Assembly (NCBI GenBank): GCA_007258455.2
Contig: VDFB02262731.1
Coordinates: forward strand, 62,001 to 126,000
Reading direction: 5' to 3'
Source: Sequoia sempervirens
Taxonomy: Eukaryota; Streptophyta; Pinopsida; Cupressales; Cupressaceae
Length of the DNA stretch: 64,000 nucleotides
Part shown: positions 23,058 through 36,100 of the stretch, piece after piece
How the letters are laid out: the number at the start of each line of letters is the position of its first letter
Position numbering within the stretch: position 1 is the stretch's first letter
Notes under the pieces: generated by a model
What the model was told of the DNA's origin: nothing
Seen by the model: only the letters and a program-made list of their open reading frames with translations
Database searches by the model: none
Translations under genes and position numbers: made by a program

Positions 23058-24048
23058 GCTTGGACCAATAGTTCAATGAGCCAAAATCTAAACAAGATGC
23101 CAGCTATGGGTGTCAAATGGCATTTATCCATAATAGTTTTGGTGGTCATACTCTAATTCTCACCTTGAGAATTTAGTATAACTCTTCATACATGTTGACC
23201 CCTTATAGATTTAAGTTTCTTTCCAATACAACAAATACTATACATACATCAGCACACACATCTCCACCGTCTGTATGCAGGTACAGAGAAGGTGATCTAT
23301 GATACAAATTCAAGAATTGTGACATTACAAGTTTTTTCACAAGGGATATAATTTTGGTAATGCTGTAACTCAGCTTATGAACTCACTCTCTTTTAGTTTT
23401 CCAGATTTTGGGAGTACATCAAAAGTGTGTGAATCTAATAGGTGGGCTATATAAATGATGAATTGTCAATTTAAAAGCATTTCCAATCACCTACCCAAAA
23501 CTCTAAGAATGATTTCTATCCTTTAGTAGATGTCTCATAGATGACACAATCACTTTATTACCAGAAAAATCTGTTGAAACAAAATTCCCTCCGTTTCAAC
23601 AAGAAGTTCTAAATACAGTTGCCTCATTCTTTTTGCATGCAATGACATCTAAAAAGGAAGCCACTGCATGTTCCAAGCATTGGATGCTCCCATCAACAAG
23701 GATCCAAATTAAGTGTTTCTCAAAAATAGGAAAATGAAACATTGGATCCAAATTCTCACTTCCAGATCAAGGTAACTAATATAAAGATGTTCTTCCACCA
23801 TTATGCTTTTCCTATAATAAAACAAAGAACTAAAAATATGGTATCTGCAAAAAGTGATTAACATATGTTAAGAGAATCAATGAATTAATCATTTTCCATG
23901 AAAAGGGCATGAACAACTTAAAAATCAACTGGAGTTTAAGGCAAAGAACATTCATTTTTATGGTTAAATCAAGACATCAAAGGTAAAATTACAATGCTGA
24001 AACACTGTTAGGAAAAATTCTGGACTTTGAGAATGTCATAAACTTTAC
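23058..24048. other. Intron 6 sequence without recognised genes
   Basis: AT-rich, non-coding. No exon of the hydrolase gene was found here on inspection of the minus strand. Confidence 0.5.
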
Positions 24049-24133
24049 CTAGAGAACCAGGTAAGTGTGATAGAAAAAAAGAGGCCCCTGCATTAGGATG
24101 GAATCCTATTTGTGTTTCTGGTGCACCAAATAC
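24049..24133 (-). CDS. Hydrolase gene exon 6 (catalytic Glu exon)
   Basis: 28 codons plus one base, acceptor TTTTAG before 24133, donor GTAAAG after 24049. Encodes [17 protein letters not shown] then SHLPGSL. The Glu of PET is the expected active-site residue. The position eight residues on, normally Asp in the family (HPDAG), is Asn here (codon AAT). The next exon, expected to begin with a GEYLALTG-type motif, was not found to the left. Confidence 0.85.
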
Positions 24134-27100
24134 CTAAAAGATCCCCAAAAATGAGGAAATTAATTATTAAATCGAATCAACATCTATCAGTTCCAAGGAC
24201 TCATAGAGCCACCCTAGAAATAACATATTAACAATCACTAAAATACCACTTAAATTTAACTTCCAACAATCCTCAAAAAATAATGAATTCTCATGTGATC
24301 CTTAAAATGACACAACTCTCCAAAGTCCAAACCATTATGCACTTTGAAATTTCCCCAATGCTACCCTTAAGATATGCAAATATTCAGAAACCTTTCGATT
24401 TGATTATACAAGATCATAGTAAATATGAGAACAAGTCTAATACCTTAACCATCTGCATTGATTTCAATTTATTGATTGAAATTTAAGTAATGAAGTGAGA
24501 CTAATACCATTACCTAGTATCAATAAACAAACATAGAAAATAGTACAAGGAGTTGATAGCTTGGCAACTAAAAAGGGAATTGATGTTCATGAAAATTAAC
24601 GAAATTGGCAATTTTGTACAAAGTTGATACCTTGGAAACCATAACAGGTTGAGAAACCTTCAGCCTTGAGTCTTATATTTAGGGGTGTCAAGAAGATTGT
24701 GAGTATACATTAGAAATTACAAGGACCTCATAACTAACTATTTATAAAACTTACAAAAAACAAATTTATTGTACCATTACTTTTCTCTAATGCCATGTCT
24801 TGGTACAGTAGAGGAAGGAAGACTAAAACATACAATTGCTTGTTGCCAGTGCCACAACTTGAAAAATGAGAGGTATCCAAAGAATTAAAGGTTAAAGCCA
24901 AAACCACTCACCTTCCATTTTTGCTATAGTGGCTTGCTGCTAGACAACAATGGGCAATAACTCCCTAAATAGAGATTTAAACAACAAAATTGTTAAATTG
25001 TAGGGTGGAAACTTGCTTCTTTATGCTATATTTGCTCCTACATGCAACTATATATTCTTGACAAAGTTACTGGATGCATTCATGCAGATTGTTGCATCAT
25101 ATTCAATTACATCTGCGAACACCCCAACAACTTCAAGCTAACAAACTCTGTGATGCTTGCCAATATGGTGGTTGTGAAGGTGCAAGATTGTAGGCTCCCA
25201 CATATAAAGGCAAAACTACATGAAAATTCACCCTTAAAAGATGATCAAACAGAATCACTGCAGAAGATGGAACAACTCTACTTTTGTCTATTTTCCTTTC
25301 ATGTGTTACTTACACATCTAACACTGGAGCGTGTTGGTTCATATTCACTGTAGCATCATTTTCCCTCAGAGAATACGAGGCAACACCCTACAAAGCCTTA
25401 GGGATGCAAAGGTAGAGAAGGGCATTGACACTTAGTGAAGCCTGATGTTGGATGCTTGTTAGAGAGCCAACAGGAGGGTCTTTGAACTGCAGCCAAGTTG
25501 CCAATTAGAATATTCTGTCTGAAATAGGCAAAACATCTGACTTCTCAAGGGTTTGTGCATGCAAAATATTACTGGCCATTGATAACAATCTTCAGGCAGA
25601 TATCTCAAATAGCAGCACTTTTGAATCGTAGATCGTCAACTCTGTGAACCTGGTAATTATCTCCTCTGTTCATCTTCAGTTTACCCAGACAGAGAATAGA
25701 ATAATAGTATTATAGTTGTAAACAAATATGTTGAGATACAGAAATAGAGAATAGAATAATACCATTACTACTGCAGTCACAAATTATATGGAGGCCAATA
25801 AACCCTAACACAATCACATGTTAAAAAAAACAGCCAAGGTAACATAAAGTATTGACAATCAATAATTCTAATATATAACAAATTAAAACAGATTGAAGCC
25901 TAATACTGACCAACAACAGGACCACCACTAGGAGAGGAGGTGATGGAAAATCAGAACCTATTCATAACCAAGACTTTCACGATTCCTCTGGTCCTCCAGA
26001 ACAAGAGTTCTTCAAGAAGATGACCCAGTACCTCTACTGTAAACATTGCATCTAAATCATGACTAAGATAATCGCACAACAGTTCAAAGACAGAACTACT
26101 ACTACTAGTTGAGCAACTATTAAAAACTTATATGTATCATGGAGTTTTATTTAATGAATACCTACGTATGGAAATGTGGCATTCTAATGCAAGCCCATTG
26201 CATGAAAGAACAACATTGCTATCACTTGCATATCAAGTTAAAGTTATGTAGTGTTTTTTTTGTAATACTAACTTTTTTTATTTATAAATATTAAAATATA
26301 TATTATTTAAACAATATTTAAAACTAAAAATCTCTACAAGTTTTAGCTAGTTGGCATTCCGTTGATGCTCCTTTTGAAGGAAAATTTACTTATGAAGATA
26401 TGACCTTGTAAATCATCTATTTATTGAATTGGTGGGTTTAGTGATAGGGGGCACACCCCTGTTATTAATCACAAGTAGGATGTAGGGTCAAGAATCCACT
26501 TGATATAGATTTTTACTTATATGTCACAAAACAAATTTGCATTAGAAGAGAAGTTAAAGAGCGCAAAAGGCATCTCCATAATATGTCCATAAGAAAACAG
26601 TGCAATAGAAGATGGTGTCCCTGTTGAATATTTTGCCATTGATGTCAAAGAGTAAATATACAGGTGATGGTGTAATACTATCACTCAAATTAAAGTATAT
26701 TGATTCAGATTGCTGATCGATTATATTTATTTTCACACAAAGTTTGGGCAATTCAATATTCATTTGCTGCACATTGATAATGGGAATTCATTGAATATGT
26801 GATGTTTGGGACAGTTAATTAAATCACTCTCTAATAATAGCTGGTCGATGTCAATATTATATAGTATAAACATTTGGTGATGCTGGTGTTTCTTATAACT
26901 GCTACAGTTTTTTCTCTCAACTCAGCAACTACAGATAATAATATAAGGTGATAACATGAGCATTGGTTGGGTGCTTGGGTGATGCCGTGAAGACTTCTGT
27001 GGATAGTCGTGAGACTTTGCCTATTGCAGCAACCCAGTAGGAGGCCCATGCTTGATTTGAGGGGTCATATCTGCATTTTGGGAAGGTGCCATAGTATATA

Positions 27101-30100
27101 CACAGCAGCAAGAGGCATGATGAGCATGGGCAGGGATGATCAAGGTGGCGTCCTCCATTTCTTAGCACAGCCATTAATGCTGATGCCAGCGCCTTGCAAC
27201 ACTGACCTTAGGTCTGAGCTGCAAATAGATTATTGGACGTTGGAGTGATAGCGTGCACGATGTAGACCCTAGTATCTGGACTTCTTTCCATTCATGCCTA
27301 AGCCAGCATAATTATTTCATAACACCTTGCATATGGTTGAAGGCTTGCATAATGGTCGACAGTTTCTTTACTCCTAGGCACTAAACTCACACACCTCCGA
27401 CTCATCTATCTTTGGCCGACAACTTTTGTATTTATTGTCGATTCCCCTGTTGCAGGCGGCTTGATAAATTCTAATATCTCTGATGAATACAATGAGGGGT
27501 GGCCTAAGACTCTTTGATGAGTCTTCTATTTTTAGCAACGGCTTGAATATTATTTGCAGATTCCAAGTCGTGGTGTGTAAGAGTCTAAAAAGACGTGAGT
27601 TAAAGTTTCCAGCAATGTGGATGCAAGGATGGGGGTCCATTGCATTTTCCTGGAGTAAAAGCTAAAGCTTAAAATGTTTCAATAATCGCAAAAATTAATT
27701 GTAACGACTGCTCCATCACTGGCCGATTTGAAATGGGAGACGTGATGCATGAGAATGACCTTCTCTTGTTTGAGTGGTTTTGAAAATGCAATTTGGGTGA
27801 AGTCTGTTTTGCGTGGGATCAGATTTGATGCATTGTCATTACTTTAGTGGTCTTCATGGCAATTAAGTATATAGCGGACCATTTTTAGGATGCTCAACAA
27901 AAACAGGTCAAAATATGCGAAGTAAATCTGGAGCTTTTTCTTGTAACGGAGGTATTCATTATTCATTGTTGTGTGAAGTGGAGCAATTTTTGAGTTAATT
28001 CACACCTCTGCATGTGGAGAAAAAATGTTGAATAGTGATTTGAAAAAGGCTAAGGTTGAGGTTTTCATTGTGTGTGTTGTCATCAATATTATGATGAAAT
28101 CAATTAAGGATGGGCTCACGTAACATTTTCATGCATTACTTCATGTATTCTGAGAAGCCTGGAGTACAGATTTTTCATTGCGAAATCTTATATTCTGCTG
28201 TCCTTGATATTTTCTGGGTATGAATCGGGTGAAGTTGTGCTGTTCTTATATGGTATTCATTCTTGTATTTGTCAGCGCGGATATGTGAATGTGAGGTGGC
28301 AGGTTCTGCATTTCCTGTGTATTAACAAGTTATGAAGAACAAAAAATGAGAAAGGATTGAGGTTTTGTTGAGGTTTTGTTGCGAGTGAAGTTAAGTTTTT
28401 GAGCAAAAGAATTTCTGAGTTTGAACAGTGCTTATGCAAGTATGAGCCTCTCGGTTCAAGTGAAGGCTGGGTTTGTAATCAATAATGCAGCGTTACAGAG
28501 TTGTGAATATTCTCAGTGAGTTGGTGCTTCAGCTGTTCCAAGTTGGTGCTTCCAGTGAGTTGGTGCTGACTTCTTGTAATCTGGAGATTGTAGTCTCCTG
28601 GGTTGGTGCCCTGTTGAAGATCAATGAAAGCAATAGTTTTGCCGTAGTATTTTACCCAAAAGGGTTTTCCACGTGGTATCAGTGTTCTTCTTGTCTAATG
28701 TTTGCTCTTACTGTTTTGATTGCTGGTTCTTATGGGTTTTAAGTATTGAAGTTTTAAAATACTGATTCACCCCACCACCTCACCACCCCTCTTAGTATTT
28801 TTTGTGTGCTCTTCAGTCTCCACTTCATAGCACAATGATATATGAGAACCCAACAATGTAGACTCAGTCTAATAAGTTAAGGGTATAGTAAACTCATATT
28901 AGACTAGTATTAACCTGCTTCATTACCTAGTTCACTGACCCAGCATAATGTGTGCCACATGTTGGTCTCTTCGTAATCATGACCATGAAAAAACATTGCA
29001 GTAATTTAGAGAAAAGGTGCATTAAAAGATTTAGAGAGTAGGTACCTAAACACATGCAAGTGAGGGTCCAAAAATGGTGAAGTGTATGTGTGTGATGTAA
29101 AATTGATTATGTTATGGACAGATTTATAAATTGCATGACCAAGCCTCTGCTTATAGGCACAACCTAGATTGCTTGCTTACTAGCTAGCTTACATGTATTC
29201 TCTAGAATTGTTTTCACCTACAATCAGCATATGCCACCAGCAATATATCAAGAATTAAATCATAAGCAGTATTTTCCATATATGGCATATACTAGTGTGC
29301 TCCTGCATATAATTTATAAACACAATACCCATACCAAATAATCACCCTGCCAATGTTCTTGATTAATATTGTTCAGAACTATTATAAATGTGTACACTCT
29401 TGCAATTAACCATACCCGCAAGCAAGATAGAATGCATACCTTGCCTCCAAGGATGCAGGAAAGCAAGGTTTTAAGTTTTAAGCATGCAGAAGGCTATTAT
29501 CATTTTACACTTAGTAATACATGCTCATGCTGAATATTTGCAGCAGTAAAGTTACTTGTTAATGCAATCACTGCAGTAATGTGGATCTCTATTTAAATGC
29601 ATGTATACATGTCATAAAGCATACTCCATGAAAGGTAGAAAATTATGAGAACAAGAAAATGTACATGTAGGATCAAATTTCTCCATGTGATAGATATGCA
29701 TAAGTATGAAAGAAGGTGAGAGTGGACATATGAAGGAAAGGTAAAACGACATTCTTCTACTCCTATAAGAAGTGATGCTTCAGAAAGTGAATTCAAAATG
29801 AAGCTCATGTCAAATGAAATGCTTAACCAGCCACCCAAATAAATCACAGTGATAAGTATTGATAAGAATAAAATCACTTTATTAAGTTATTAACAGAATG
29901 AGACAGATACTCAAATAAATTTATCAATACTATGAGGACCATAACCTAAATGCAAGCTATCAGCAGACCTTGGTACATACCTCATCCTAACTACTACATG
30001 AACAAACAATTTGGAGACTTCAAATAGAAATGTTCAGGGTAACCTAAAGAAAAAGGAAAAAGATAGCACACCAGCTCAAGGAAAGAAATTGAATGATGGA

Positions 30101-33100
30101 ACTCGAGCCAAGTCATTATCAGGATTTTTTCAGCTTGTCTACTTCTACAGAAGGAATATATCTTTGAGACCACCCGTTATATCTGCAAAATCTATTTTTT
30201 TACTTGGAATAAAATGAATCAGCCAGAAAGTCAAAACTCTCTATAGGATTAAGGTATTAGCCCAAAGATGCAGCAAATTGCTGTGTCAATAACTATTCAA
30301 CTGAAAATGTTTGAAGATGGAAACACACACAAATTGCACAAAACATGAATAATATAAATTCATTTATTAAAGTAGTGTACAATACTATGGTATAGAGAGA
30401 TATAAGAATCCATTAAGTCTCCCCTACCCTGACCAACATCTGGATAAATTTATTGATGCTGGTTCAACAACCTAAAGAAGTTTATGTAAATCAATATTTA
30501 TATGTATGGGTGTTTAATAATCGTAAAAAAATTCAGTTACTGAAGAATACTAGTAGTTTAATCTCCCTTCTATTTGTCTAATTCTAATATGGCCCTGTGG
30601 ACAGATAAATGAGTTTAAATAAAATATGAATTATCCATAGGCCAAATAATCCACTAATCTTTCCACATTACCTTGGCATTAGGAAAATCAAAATGTCTCC
30701 TAAATGACAGGCTTAACCATATGGCAGAAATCATTAAATACAGAAAGAGAAATTATGTTTTGTAAACTAAAATTAAAAGCTTTAGATTTGAGGCTTACAG
30801 AATTTCACAAAACAGATTTTTAATTTCTGCACCTTAGGAGATGTTAGAAAACAAAGAGTGTGATGATGCTTAGGATTTCTTCAAGATAACTTACAGAAAA
30901 TAATAGCAAATGGAGTAAAGACAAGACCAATTTGCCTCCCCCACTGGAAAAATGAATATTTTATCTAAATTACATTAGCTTTAGATCTGAAGCTTCCTAC
31001 ATAGTTTCACTAAATATATTATGTATCTATAAGTTCAACACCTTCAAAGTTAGAAACCAAAAACAGAAAATAAAGAGTGTGCTGATGATTAAGATTTGCT
31101 CAGGAAAAACTCATGGAAAATAATAACAAAAGAGGCATGTAAAGTACTGATTTTCCTCACATACTAGAAATATAAATAATAAATGTGTTATGAAAATCTT
31201 AATGAATCTAGTGAGTCACATTGTGAATGACACATACTGTCTTATCTGTTGCCACACGAAATGTGCCAGGAATAGAGATACCTGCCCCTCCTCCCATTGT
31301 CAATCCATCCAATATTGCCACCTTCATACCAATTATCAAATGTTGTTAAAGTCTAATGTGTTAGCCAATCAAACAACAAAAACCTAAAATCATACACTCA
31401 ATAACATCTTAGTTTCAATCAGCACAAATAAGATAATTTTTCCTGTTGAATTAACATAACCACCTATTAAAAGTATCAAAACTGTTCTTTAAGGCTTTGT
31501 CACTCCCACTGTGATCAATCACATTTTTGTTGTTTCCTCCAACACATCTTGGGACACTAACACTGGCACTTGAGGATTTTTGTTCTCATCTAGGTGGTCT
31601 TAATCTATTTATTACCTTTAAGATTTTCCCCCCTTTTTTCTTTTTAATACTGTACTTAAAAAAGGGAAGAACTCCAAGCAAGTAAAGTTAATGTGGATGA
31701 TGCATTTGCTGATTTGTTTTATTCAAGTGATATTTCATTCAATGTAGCAAGAAATCCACATTTTCGTAACGCAATTCAGAAAGTTGCAGAGTTTAGCAAA
31801 GGGTACACACCTCCATCTTCAAAGGTTTTCAAGACAACTCTTTTGCAGAAGTCAAAAGGTAGAGTGACTGAGAAATTAGCTGAGGTCAAAGCCTCTTGGA
31901 AGGCAATAGGCTGCACTATACTGAGTGATGGATGGTCAAACCTATGTTAGAGGCCATTGATTAATGTTTTGGTGGCTTGTCCTGAAGGTGTTGTGTTCTT
32001 GAAGGTGATTGACACCATAAACCAAAAGAAAGCTTCAAAATATATTTTTAAAATAGTAGAGGAAGCCATTCTTGAAGTAGGGGTGGAAAATGTGGTTCAA
32101 GTGATAATTGATAGTGCAACAAATTGTCTAGGTGCTAGGAAGCTGATCATAGAGAAGTACTCACAAATATATTGGAGCCCATGTGCAGCCCATTGTCTAA
32201 ATTTGTTGCTTCATGACTTGGCTAAATTCCCATGGATACATGAAGCAATTCATAAAGGGAGAGCAATCAAAAATTTCATAAGAAATCATCATCGCGCATT
32301 GAGTCTTTATAGGCAGCATGTATCTAGGGAGTTGTTGAGACCTTGTGACACAAGGTTCGCTTCATTTATATCACTTTGAAAAGAGTGGTTGAAGAGAAAG
32401 CAGCTTTGAGATGTGTTATTTGTTCCAATGAGAGGGAAAATCCAGCGCTTTCTAGAGGTCCTAAGGGAAAGAACATAGAGCAGGTTTTGAATATATGTGG
32501 GCCAATTGTTGATGTGCTTTGTATGGTCGATGGTGACATGCCTTTCCTTGGCATGTTTTATGAAAGCATGGACCGTTGTAAGCTATGTCACAGAATTCAG
32601 CGAATTTCAAGGAAAAATTTTGAATTTTTCCAAATTTCAAACCTTTAGACAATTCATTAAAATTCGGCAAAATCATATGGAAAAAAGCACACTTTTTTTC
32701 ATTAAAATATATTGTGGAAAAGTGTTATTTAAGGTTTTCTAAAACAAGTTTTAGGATTTTCAACCTATTTTTGTTATAAATCACTCTACTAGCGGATCAT
32801 TCTAAGCACATAGTCTGTTTATGGTTTATATTTTATAAATGTGTCAATCTTTTTATGATGACTTCAAATCTATTTAGCAATGTTAAACTATTTTGCTAAT
32901 TTTTTGGATATATTACGTATATTTAAAAATATATATATATAAGGCAAATTTAATGCCGAATTTTGTTTCCCTTGGTGAATTTCATCTGAGTTTTAATGTT
33001 GTCAAATTCGAACCTTGTGACTTAGGTTGTAAGGAAGCTATTCAAAAAGCACTAAATAATGTAGAAGCAAAGTACATGGAGATATGGGAGACAATTGATT

Positions 33101-36100
33101 CCAAATGGAAAACGATTCACACACCTTTGCATGCAACAACTTGCTATTTGGAGCCTAAGCTATTTCATATTGATAGACAGAGTGATTGTGAAATTATGGT
33201 AGAGCTTTTAGAAGCCATTGACAGGTTTGAACCAAATTCAACAGTTGCAACTCTAATCAAAGACCAATGTTGGAAATACAAAAGAGCAGAATGGATGTTT
33301 GGAATGTCAATAGCCAAATATGATATGGCACGAGATGATGTACTTGGCTATATATGGTGGATGACCTATGGAGCACAAACACCTAAACTACAATGCTTTG
33401 CCATTTGAATATTGAGTCAAGGAGCAAGTTCATCAGCTTGTGTGAGGAACTGGAATTGCTTTGAACACATCCATTCCAAAAAGAGGAACAAGTTGTTGTT
33501 TAGAAAGTTGGGCAAATTTATCTAAATTCATAGCAACTTAAAATTGTTCATGAACAAATCAGCAAACGACTCCACATCTTCACAACAACACATTTCAAAA
33601 GACATAGCAATGCTAGTTGCAGATGAGCTTGACATTTTTGATGATGATTTGGGTAGTGATACTAATAATGATGCTACGGCATCTCAGCCAAGTGCTCTTG
33701 ATGACTTGGAGTTTTTTTGGCATTCCAATGTCTTGACTATTGATTGTACCTTTTTGACAAAAGACATTTTCGCAATCATAATTTCACATGTTTCTTATGC
33801 TTTATATTTTATAAATGTGTCAATCTTTTTATGATGATTTAAAATCTATTTAGCAATGTTAAACTATTTTGATAATTTTGTGGATATATTACTAATATTT
33901 TTTTTATTTTTTTTTTAAATTATATAAGGTAACTTTAGTGCCAAATTTTTTGTCACATTTTTTGTCATGTCCTCAAAATCGCAACACTGAGATAACAAGT
34001 GAAATAAGTAAATAAGATAATATTATAATATGAATTCTAATGATTTAAATATCAAATAATATAAAATATAAAATAATATTATATAAATATAAAATATAAA
34101 ATAATATTATATAAAACAAATATTAAATAAATATAAAATATAACACTATAATTATCAAATACAAATTATACTAAATAAGATAATAAATAATGTTAATCTA
34201 AAATATAAGATTATGATCATCAATGTAAAATTATAAAACATTAAACATTGTAATAATAAGAGGCATTTTGAAAAGTCACAACCCAGCTCTATAAAGGATA
34301 TAAAATGGAGGACAAAATTGAAACAAGCAGGGGAGGAGGATTAAAAAAAGATAATGGGGAATATAATAGGAAAATCAGTAGAAATCATTCACTAAGTCAA
34401 CAAGTAATTCGCCACTATTACATTTGGGCAGTACCATATTAGAAGAAGCAACGGCTAGAAAGAAATATCGGGTATTTACAAAGAGACGAACTGTTGATCA
34501 TTGGTGCCTCTTTTAGGAAAGGAAAAGAAAAACAATTTCAGATCGAGCCAAATCTTGGCATCCATTTGAAGGCTTTTGACTCTTTGTGGAGGAGTGTCCA
34601 AGTCAAACTTTGAGGGTAACGTGGCCTTGAAAGCTGGGACATGTGCATCCTAAGAGCCACTCAGGATAAAGAGATCACCTCTAGAGACGTGATTCATCAA
34701 AGAAGCCAGGGTCTTGTTTAATAGCATTTCTATTGTGTCACTGCCTATTGGAGTTACATCACTATCTTACAGCAGCTGTAGATGCAACTTAGCCACTATA
34801 ATTTGAAGTTGTCTTGTCACTATTTGGTAAGTACATAGTCTCAGAACTAAATCGTCATTTGCATTTGACATCACATGAGATGTTGTTTCTATTTTGGTAA
34901 GTACATAGTCTCAGAACTAAATCGTCATTTGCATTTGACATCACATGAGATGTTGTTTCTATTGTATTGTTGGCATGGTAATTGAAGCCCTTCATATACA
35001 TAACAATCTGCAAGTAGTGTATTGACATTATAGTCCAGTGTACTTTGGAGATAAGACTTGCATAACAAATGTTTGTCATCTCGTCATTTGACTACATAAA
35101 CTTATCTTGAAAGAAATAATTGCTGCAACTGCATTTAAGGATCCTTGCATTCCATATTTGTACATATTTACAGTCCATTGCATACTTATTACAAGTCAGC
35201 ATAGGCATTGTCTGAGGAAAAGCAAAGGAAACATTAATTAACTATTGGAAAGAGATTACGAGCAAACTGTTTGTCGAAATACCCAAGCACTGAAACTGAA
35301 AATCTAGTGCATAAACAGCAAGGGACATCACAGTGGTATCAAAACATCGGTCTTGCCAACCTATTGTAGAAGGAGATAATGCAAACCTATCACAAAAGAG
35401 GAAACATGGCCGATCAGCTAGCTCTAGCTCAAGAAATGAAAACCTTCATGGAGCAAACCAATGAGAAGTTCGAGAAGACCAATCAGCTAATTCTTCAAGC
35501 TCTCCAAAGCATAAATAGCCACCACACTCAAGAAAGAACCAATCCAAGGAAAGAAATGCAGTCAAACCAATCCGAAAATGAACACTCAACTCAAAGTTCC
35601 ACATTAAGACCCACCATGCCTCCATTCATTCAAAAGGTTATCGAAGGAGAAGAAGAACCAAACACCAATAGTGCGGAAGACATTGCGCTTATGTATGCTA
35701 AGTTAGATCCCGCAGTTCAGAAACTCATACCCTTTAAAGAATATTATGAAGTCAAAACTCAAGCCAACTCAAGCAGAAGGAAGAATCAGACCAGCAAAGA
35801 CCTTAAATCTCGAGTTAACAAAATGACATTGCCCTCTTTTGACAGCTCCGAGAAGACCACCACACAATCATGGGTCCAAAAGCTTGATACTTATCTTTCC
35901 CTCAGCCCCATGACTGAAGAGGATGCAATCAATTTCCTGTCCTACACCTATCAGGAATAGCTCACAATTGGTGGCACCATGGACTAATCACGCAAGGTCA
36001 CCGGAATATAACCACCGATTGTGAGTTCACTCAAAAACTCATTAATAGATTCGACCAAAGGCATCCCGAGTGGTATTTCAAGGAACTCACCCAACTAAGG

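Noticed and set aside
26800..28860. Full copia solo LTR from the TGTTTGGGAC at about 26802 to 28855
   Set aside because: The flanks (TGTGA and ATGTA) do not match, so only the 3' LTR fragment is reported.
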